Shown: piece after piece, positions 44,027 to 49,397 of the stretch
Position numbering within the stretch: position 1 is the first letter of the stretch
Layout of the letters: the number at the start of each line of letters is the position of its first letter
Assembly (NCBI GenBank): GCA_002381695.1
Contig: DFXM01000046.1
Location: forward strand, 125,977-175,373
Direction of reading: 5' to 3'
DNA: 49,397 nt
Source of the DNA: Clostridium sp. UBA4108
Lineage (GTDB): Bacteria > Bacillota > Clostridia > Clostridiales > Clostridiaceae
The notes under the pieces: model-generated
Told to the model about the DNA's origin: nothing
The model's input: only the letters and a program-made list of their open reading frames with translations
Databases searched by the model: none
Translations under genes and position numbers: made by a program

Positions 44027-46669
44027 CTACAATTCTTTAGCCTTATTTATAATTTCGTACAACTTATTAAAGCCCTCCATTGGGTTCAGCTTTAAAATAT
44101 CTATATTGGATATTTCTTTCACCAAATTTTTAATTGCTATATCTTCAAAGCTAATTTGAAAAGATGGGTTTGAGTCAACCGCAACTTCATTTGCATGAGC
44201 TTTTTTTAAATCTTCTTTATCTTTAAGAGTATTCTCTTTATTTTTTATAGAAACTTCCTCATCTTCTTTATTATCCTCTAATTTTAATAATATTTCCCTA
44301 GCTCTAACAATAACCTGCTCTGGTAATCCTGCTAATTTTGCCACCTCTATACCATAGGATTCATCTGCTCCCCCTCTAATTATCTTTCTTAAGAAGATTA
44401 TACTATTATCTACTTTTTTAGCTGCTATAGAGTAGTTTTTAACTCCAGCTATTTCACCTTCTAATTTTGTAAGTTCATGATAATGAGTTGCAAAAAGGGT
44501 TTTGCATTTTATATTAGAGGTATTACATATATATTCAATAACAGACCATGCAATGCTAAGTCCATCATAGGTGCTAGTTCCTCTACCTACTTCATCTAGA
44601 AGTACTAAACTATTTCCTGTAGCATTTTTTAATATATTTGATACCTCCCACATTTCTACCATGAAGGTACTTTTTCCTCCTGCTAAATCATCGGACGCAC
44701 CTATTCTTGTAAATATTTTATCACATATAGAGATATTTGCCTTCTTTGCAGGGACAAAGCTACCTATTTGAGTCAAAATACTTATTAATGCTACCTGCCT
44801 CATATATGTAGATTTTCCAGCCATATTAGGACCAGTGATTAACATCAATCTATTATCTATATTGTCAAGGGTTGTATCATTGGCAACAAAACTATTGTTC
44901 TTTGTTAATTGTTCTACAACTGGATGTCTTCCCTCTATAATTGATATTTCACCTTTTACATTTATCTCCGGCTTCACGTAATTATTCTCTTTTCCAACTA
45001 CTGATAATGACCAAAGACAATCTATTTCAGAAATTAATTTTGCCGTACTTTTCATCCTATCAATATTTTTCTCTAAGGAATTTCTTATTTCAACAAATAT
45101 CTCATATTCTAAAGTTATCAGCTTCTCCTCTGCACCTAACACTTTTTCTTCCATTTCTTTAAGTTCTGGTGTTATGTATCTCTCTGCATTTGATAGGGTT
45201 TGTTTTCTTATATATCTACCTTCTGGCACTGAAGATAAGTTTGCCTTAGTTATTTCAATAAAATATCCAAAGACTTTATTGTAGCCAATTTTTAAAGACC
45301 TAATCCCTGTTACTTCTTTCTCACTATTCTCTAATTGTGATATCCATAGCTTTCCATTGCTCTTAGCTTCTCTTAGATTATCAACTTCTTTATTATATCC
45401 CGATTTAATTATATTTCCTTCCTTTATTGAAAGACCAGGACTATCTATTATAGCCTGTTCCAATAGTTCATATATATCTTGAAGGGTGTCTATCTTCTTG
45501 AAAATATTTAAAAGTAACTTACTTTTGCTCTTTTCTAATAACATTCTCACATTAGGTATTTTGGATATAGATGTCTTTAATGCCATAAGTTCCTTTGCAT
45601 TAATAGCTTTAGAACTTATTTTCCCAACTAATCTTTCTATATCATATATATCTCTTAAGGCGTCCTTTAAACTCTCCAATAAATCTATAGAACTAGATAA
45701 TTCTTCTATAGCACCCTGCCTATCTAGAATACTTTCAACATTAAGCAGTGGTTCTTCAAGCCATTTTCTAATCCGCCTTCCACCCATTGCTGTATTAGTT
45801 TTATCTATAACTGATAATAGAGTTCCCCTTTTGCTCTTATCTCTCAAATTTTCCATTATTTCTAAATTCCTACGTGAGTTTATATCCATCATCATAAAAT
45901 TACATACATCATATACTTCTATTTTATTTATATGACATAGTGAATCCTTCTGAGTATCTCTTATATAATTAATTATACCATTGCAACCACAAATTTCTGT
46001 AGGAGTTAACTTAATATCATTTAAATTTGAAAATTGAGCCTCCAGGCTTGAAATGTTTTCATTAAAATATTTCTTATTAAAATAAGATGTGGAGAAATTC
46101 ATTCTTTCCTTTAATTCATCTAATAAATTATGGGAAAAACCTTCTGGCACAACTACTTCTGAAGGTTCAAATTTACAGATTTCATCAATAATACCACTTC
46201 CGTTTAAAGATGTCTCAGTACAATAAAATTCACCTGTAGATAAATCACAAGAGGATAGACAAACATTCTCACCATCTAAAAACAAAGATACAATGAAGTT
46301 ATTTTTGCTTTCCTCCAAATAAGATGAATTCGTATAGGTTCCTGGAGTTACTATTTTTATTATATCCCTTTTAACTATACCCTTTGCAACCGCTGGATCT
46401 TCAACCTGTTCGCATATTGCTACTTTAAATCCTTTACTTACCAAGGTTGAAATATAGTTTTCTGCTGCATGAAAAGGTACTCCACACATAGGAGCTCTAT
46501 TTTCCAGTCCACAATCTCTACCTGTTAAAGTCAACTCTAACTCTCTAGAAGCCACTTCTGCATCCTCAAAAAACATTTCATAAAAATCACCTAATCTAAA
46601 AAAGAGAATAGCATCTTTAGATTTTTCTTTTACTTCAAAGTATTGTATCATCATTGGCGTTAATGCCAT
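44027..46669 (-). CDS. mutS: DNA mismatch repair protein MutS
   Basis: 880 residues. N-terminal mismatch-reading motif GDFYEMF (the Phe-x-Glu wedge is F-Y-E at about 28-30), connector, lever and clamp domains, then the ABC-type ATPase with Walker A GPNMAGKST, the LDEVGRGTSTYDG Walker B/D-loop and ATHYHEL. The C-terminal tail is Lys/Glu-rich. It finds mismatches and recruits MutL. GGGGAG before the ATG. A terminator after miaB suggests a separate start of transcription for mutS-mutL-miaA-hfq. Confidence 0.97.
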   Translation of the reverse strand: MALTPMMIQYFEVKEKSKDAILFFRLGDFYEMFFEDAEVASRELELTLTGRDCGLENRAPMCGVPFHAAENYISTLVSKGFKVAICEQVEDPAVAKGIVKRDIIKIVTPGTYTNSSYLEESKNNFIVSLFLDGENVCLSSCDLSTGEFYCTETSLNGSGIIDEICKFEPSEVVVPEGFSHNLLDELKERMNFSTSYFNKKYFNENISSLEAQFSNLNDIKLTPTEICGCNGIINYIRDTQKDSLCHINKIEVYDVCNFMMMDINSRRNLEIMENLRDKSKRGTLLSVIDKTNTAMGGRRIRKWLEEPLLNVESILDRQGAIEELSSSIDLLESLKDALRDIYDIERLVGKISSKAINAKELMALKTSISKIPNVRMLLEKSKSKLLLNIFKKIDTLQDIYELLEQAIIDSPGLSIKEGNIIKSGYNKEVDNLREAKSNGKLWISQLENSEKEVTGIRSLKIGYNKVFGYFIEITKANLSSVPEGRYIRKQTLSNAERYITPELKEMEEKVLGAEEKLITLEYEIFVEIRNSLEKNIDRMKSTAKLISEIDCLWSLSVVGKENNYVKPEINVKGEISIIEGRHPVVEQLTKNNSFVANDTTLDNIDNRLMLITGPNMAGKSTYMRQVALISILTQIGSFVPAKKANISICDKIFTRIGASDDLAGGKSTFMVEMWEVSNILKNATGNSLVLLDEVGRGTSTYDGLSIAWSVIEYICNTSNIKCKTLFATHYHELTKLEGEIAGVKNYSIAAKKVDNSIIFLRKIIRGGADESYGIEVAKLAGLPEQVIVRAREILLKLEDNKEDEEVSIKNKENTLKDKEDLKKAHANEVAVDSNPSFQISFEDIAIKNLVKEISNIDILKLNPMEGFNKLYEIINKAKEL

Positions 46670-46757
46670 AAATCATCTCCCCTTTTCTTAAAAATTATTA
46701 TAAGCCATCTAAAAGAATTTCACTAGTCTTATACTATTCTTTTTCCTTTAGATACAT

Positions 46758-46782
46758 AAAAAAGCGACTAAGTCGCTTTTTT
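46758..46782 (-). terminator. terminator between miaB and mutS
   Basis: AAAAAAGCGAC and GTCGCTTTTTT form an 11-bp stem with TAA loop; its own arms supply the U tract. It overlaps the miaB stop codon. Read-through into mutS is possible, but this is a strong hairpin. Confidence 0.85.
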
Positions 46783-48106
46783 ATACTTCTTCTCCTACTA
46801 ATGAAAAAGATTGTGCCTTAGTAATTTTTACATTAACTAAATTACCTATATTTTCACCGCTGCCCTCAAAATTCACTAGTTTTCCAGTCCTAGTTCTACC
46901 AGTAAGTTTACTATCATCGCTCTTACTTTTACCTTCTACTAAAACTTCAACGGTTTTACCATTATACTCACTATTTTTCTTAGCACATATTTCGTTTACA
47001 GTTTCAACTAATTTATTAAATCTTTCTTTTTTAACCCCTTCATCTACTTGATCAAACATTAAATCTGCTGGGGTTCCCTGCCTCTTTGAATATAGGAAGG
47101 TAAAGGCTGAATCATATTCTACCTCTTTAATAAGATTTAGTGTATCTTCAAAATCTTCATCTGTTTCTCCAGGAAAACCTACTATTATATCTGTAGTAAG
47201 AGCAACATTAGGAATTCTTTCCTTAATTTTTCTAATTGATTCTAAATATTGTTCTCTTGTATAATGTCTATTCATTTTCTTTAGAATTCTACTTGAACCA
47301 GACTGAACTGGTAGATGTATATATTCACAAAGCTTAGAGCCTTCAGCTATTGCATCTATAACTTCTTCACTTAAGTCCTTAGGATGTGAAGTCATAAACC
47401 TAACTCTTTCTAATCCATCTATCTTATCAATTCTTCTTAAAAGTTCAGCAAAATTAATCTCAGGTTCTAAGCCTTTACCATAAGAGTTAACATTCTGCCC
47501 TAATAGTGTAACCTCTTTATAGCCTTCGCTAACCATTCCCTCAATTTCTTTTATTATCTCTTCTGGATTTCTACTTCTTTCTCTACCTCTTACATGTGGT
47601 ACTATGCAGTAAGTACAAAAATTATTGCATCCATACATTATTGTAACAAAGCCTTTAATACTACTAGCTCTATCTACAGGTGCACCTTCAATAATATCAG
47701 CTTCTTTATCCCAAATTTCAATAATAGGTCTTTCTCCACCTAATGCTCTCCCTAAGTACTCAGTAAACTTATATGCATTATGAGTTCCTATAATAATATC
47801 TATAAATGGGAATTTTGAAATTATCCTTTGAGCCATTCCCTCTTGTTGCATCATACACCCAGTAACTGCTATAACAACTTCTGGACGCTCTTTTTTTAAT
47901 TTTTTAAGTGCTCCAAGGTTTCCATCTACCTTTTGCTCAGCATTTTCTCTAACACAACAGGTATTAAATATAATAATATCTGCCTCTTCTTTACTTTCTG
48001 TTCTTGTATGTCCTAATGGCTTTAGTCCTCCTGAAAGTTTTTCTGAATCTTCTTCATTCATTTGGCAGCCCCAAGTCTCTATATAGTATTTTAAATTTTT
48101 ATTCAT
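46781..48106 (-). CDS. miaB: tRNA-2-methylthio-N6-dimethylallyladenosine synthase
   Basis: 441 residues, a methylthiotransferase with two 4Fe-4S clusters. The N-terminal UPF0004 domain supplies three Cys (WGCQMN, NTCCVREN, VTGCMMQQ). The radical SAM domain has CNNFCTYC (about 150-157), and a TRAM RNA-binding domain follows at the C-terminus (VEVLVEGKSKS onward). It methylthiolates i6A37 made by MiaA. GGAGGAG site upstream. First gene of the tRNA-modification/mismatch-repair block. Confidence 0.96.
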   Translation of the reverse strand: MNKNLKYYIETWGCQMNEEDSEKLSGGLKPLGHTRTESKEEADIIIFNTCCVRENAEQKVDGNLGALKKLKKERPEVVIAVTGCMMQQEGMAQRIISKFPFIDIIIGTHNAYKFTEYLGRALGGERPIIEIWDKEADIIEGAPVDRASSIKGFVTIMYGCNNFCTYCIVPHVRGRERSRNPEEIIKEIEGMVSEGYKEVTLLGQNVNSYGKGLEPEINFAELLRRIDKIDGLERVRFMTSHPKDLSEEVIDAIAEGSKLCEYIHLPVQSGSSRILKKMNRHYTREQYLESIRKIKERIPNVALTTDIIVGFPGETDEDFEDTLNLIKEVEYDSAFTFLYSKRQGTPADLMFDQVDEGVKKERFNKLVETVNEICAKKNSEYNGKTVEVLVEGKSKSDDSKLTGRTRTGKLVNFEGSGENIGNLVNVKITKAQSFSLVGEEV

Positions 48107-48416
48107 TAATAGTTTCTCCTCCAGTAATCTAAAGTTTAAGTTTCGAATTTAAATATTGTGTATAATATGCTATAAATAAACAATCTACTCACTATTTACT
48201 TTCTCTGAATACCTGATTTTAAATCATTATCAATTTAGTATTATAGCATATATAGGGCTATTAATAAACTTTATTAATAAAAATTTTTTATTCGTATATT
48301 TATTATTATAACTTAAAATCTATAAAGATTAAGGAAACTTAAATACTTCTATATTTCGAGAATATTTAAGTCTTCAAATAATCATATAGAACTTTACCAT
48401 TTATTTTCATAAAGGC
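48107..48416. other. intergenic region, 310 bp
   Basis: AT-rich spacer between the hemerythrin-like gene and miaB. A hairpin ACTTAAATA / TATTTAAGT at 48337-48371 lies 46 bp after the hemerythrin-like stop and may be a weak terminator. The miaB promoter should lie between about 48130 and 48250 (TATTATAC-like -10 near 48165), but no clear -35 is visible. No reading frame. Confidence 0.4.
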
Positions 48417-48839
48417 CTATATTCCTTTTTCTGTAATTAATTTATATAACTCTGATTCTTCCTTGATAATTCTTTTTTTTATTCTGTTTAAAATATCATC
48501 AGTTTGTATTTTGAATATACCAATGTTATCAAGAATTTTACTCTTAGTATTAAATTTATTTTTATAATCTACATAAGCCCCTGCAATATACCCCATCTCA
48601 TCAATATATACATTTGACATATCTTTTAATTTACTATCTTCACCATTAAATAATGCTGGATATAGAAATCTATCTTCCATACTTAAATGAATTTTTATTT
48701 TGCCAGCTAAACTATTTATATGCCTTACTAGATCTTCTAAATGATTGTCATAATCTTTTCTCATAACTAAACTATTCATGTGATTTATTTCTTCCATAAT
48801 ATCTTTATGTTGTCTCTTAAAATTATCTATATTTACCAT
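48417..48839 (-). CDS. hemerythrin-like protein, carboxylate-rich variant
   Basis: 140 residues, four-helix HHE-type protein. QH (H11) begins the first helix. The signature IHLSMEDRFLYP gives H51 and E55, DEMGYI (E81) occurs where HxxxH is normal, and KEESELY closes the last helix where H-x4-D/E is normal. Several His ligands of classical O2-carrying hemerythrin are thus missing or replaced by Glu. A di-iron site is possible but would be of a repair/sensor type, or the protein may have lost iron. The frame is open 19 codons further up; GGAG 8 nt before ATG 48839 sets the start. Confidence 0.75.
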   Translation of the reverse strand: MVNIDNFKRQHKDIMEEINHMNSLVMRKDYDNHLEDLVRHINSLAGKIKIHLSMEDRFLYPALFNGEDSKLKDMSNVYIDEMGYIAGAYVDYKNKFNTKSKILDNIGIFKIQTDDILNRIKKRIIKEESELYKLITEKGI

Positions 48840-48972
48840 AATTAACGCTCCATTTCTTATATTTAACACTTTACTTGATTTTATTATAAGTTCCAATTAT
48901 TTAAAATTCTGTAACCTTAGTTACGTACAGTGCATAAGTTTATATAAGCTAATTATATTTAAAATTCAATAT

Positions 48973-49019
48973 AAAAAGCCCTAAATACTATTCTAAATTC
49001 CTATAGTATTTAAGGCTTT
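48973..49019 (-). terminator. terminator of the 56-aa protein gene
   Basis: On the minus strand AAAGCCTTAAATACTAT pairs with ATAGTATTTAGGGCTTT (one mismatch, 11-nt loop) and is followed by TTTATATT. Confidence 0.8.
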
Positions 49020-49052
49020 CTTTAATTATTTACATTTTTAAACTAAAATAAA

Positions 49053-49223
49053 TTACCATTTTCCATCATATTTAATAGGTTTCGCTTTTTCATTACCTGT
49101 TTTTGCTTTGCCCTGTATCTCTGGTACAACATGAGTTTCGTTTTTAGGAAATTTCTGTTTTTTGTTGCTTTCGGTGCCATGTGGTTCTTCTACATTGGGT
49201 CTTCTCATACCAGCCTTAGCCAT
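49053..49223 (-). CDS. small conserved-looking hydrophilic protein, 56 aa
   Basis: A 56-residue frame with a near-perfect AAAGGAGG site 9 nt before the ATG and a strong terminator after it. The protein starts MAKAGMRRPNVEEPHGTES and carries QGKAKTGNEKAKPIKYDGKW at the end: Lys/Pro/Gly-rich, no hydrophobic core, probably disordered. Similar short MAKAGMRRP proteins occur in clostridia as far as I recall, with unknown role; a spore or nucleic-acid-associated function would be a guess. It lies about 25 bp from a structured repeat. Confidence 0.75.
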   Translation of the reverse strand: MAKAGMRRPNVEEPHGTESNKKQKFPKNETHVVPEIQGKAKTGNEKAKPIKYDGKW

Positions 49224-49248
49224 AGTTCTTTCCTCCTTTAAATAAAAT

Positions 49249-49397
49249 GTGAAGTGACTTATTTAGTGAATTGCAACCTACGGTTGCAGTGAAGTGCGCC
49301 TTTAGCACAGAGAGTTGACTTCGTCAGAGAAAAAGATTTTTTTCAAGCAAAAAAACTCTTTACGAACGTAGTGAGTAACTCTCTGTGAACGAAGTGA
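49249..49397. repeat. structured repeat element, continues past the window
   Basis: About 150 bp packed with small inverted repeats: TGCAACC-TAC-GGTTGCA (49272-49288), GTGC/GCAC (49294-49308), TGAC-TTC-GTCA (49316-49326), T7/A7 around CAAGC (about 49337-49355) and TACG-AA-CGTA (49361-49370). An 11-bp stem CACAGAGAGTT (49306-49316) with AACTCTCTGTG (49377-49387) encloses the last three. GAAGTGA-like words recur at 49251, 49291 and 49391. It codes for nothing and is clearly higher in G+C than its surroundings. Its right end is not in the window. Confidence 0.7.

Noticed and set aside
45486..45935. 149-codon plus-strand frame inside mutS
   Set aside because: Antisense to the MutS lever domain, no ribosome site; long antisense frames are expected in such codon use.
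1..49397. CRISPR array, rRNA, tRNA, prophage or intact transposase
   Set aside because: I saw no regularly spaced direct repeats, no RNA gene landmarks and no transposase or phage structural motif in the translated frames.

Overview
The window looks like chromosomal DNA of a low-GC, spore-forming Clostridium (sensu stricto). Base composition is strongly AT-rich, Shine-Dalgarno sites are strong GGAGG types, and TTG/GTG starts are frequent. The gene set points the same way: a V/A-type ATPase operon, HPr kinase, a Spo0E-like phosphatase, SpoVB- and YtgP/MurJ-type flippases, the miaB-mutS-mutL-miaA-hfq block, LexA, and a YnbB-type PLP protein. The species cannot be fixed from sequence alone. No rRNA, tRNA, CRISPR array, prophage or intact transposase gene was seen.

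Layout. 0-9.5 kb: single genes and small operons (lipoprotein, PHP phosphoesterase, M18 aminopeptidase, HprK, YnzC, Spo0E-like peptide, arginase, flavodiiron protein, ECF S component, peptide deformylase and a 53-aa protein not previously listed among long frames). 9.5-18.3 kb: a complete nine-gene V-type ATPase operon on the minus strand (H/G-I-K-E-C-F-A-B-D). Its c-ring protein keeps all five residues that bind Na+ in the Enterococcus hirae K ring. 18.3-22.8 kb: four poorly characterised minus-strand genes (a radical SAM protein overlapping a degenerate methyltransferase-like protein, a zinc phospholipase C-like protein without signal peptide, and a membrane-anchored beta-propeller). 22.9-28.3 kb: SpoVB facing a convergent MurJ-like/RluA/M20 operon. 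28.3-29.4 kb: a 1.1-kb gene-poor scar. It holds a ~165-bp imperfect palindrome, a decayed and internally deleted copy of the 3' part of the neighbouring UvrD-like helicase gene, a possible small RNA with a 24-bp palindrome over its promoter, and the remains of another small gene. 29.4-40.7 kb: helicase, nicotinate phosphoribosyltransferase, small Cys-containing proteins, LUD-domain protein, CoA-type Nudix hydrolase, DD-carboxypeptidase, kinase-like protein, DEAD-box helicase, lexA with its own SOS box, and a YnbB-like enzyme. 40.7-48.1 kb: RNA-modification and mismatch-repair genes with hfq. 48.4-49.4 kb: a hemerythrin-like protein, a 56-aa conserved-looking peptide, and the start of a highly structured repeat that runs off the end.

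Most genes are housekeeping. The likeliest new biology is in the 28.3-29.4 kb scar and the 49.25-49.40 kb structured repeat; the 18.3-22.8 kb group is the least understood coding cluster. Many genes have an in-frame start codon inside or directly against the Shine-Dalgarno site, so I moved about fifteen starts downstream; each case is explained in its entry.
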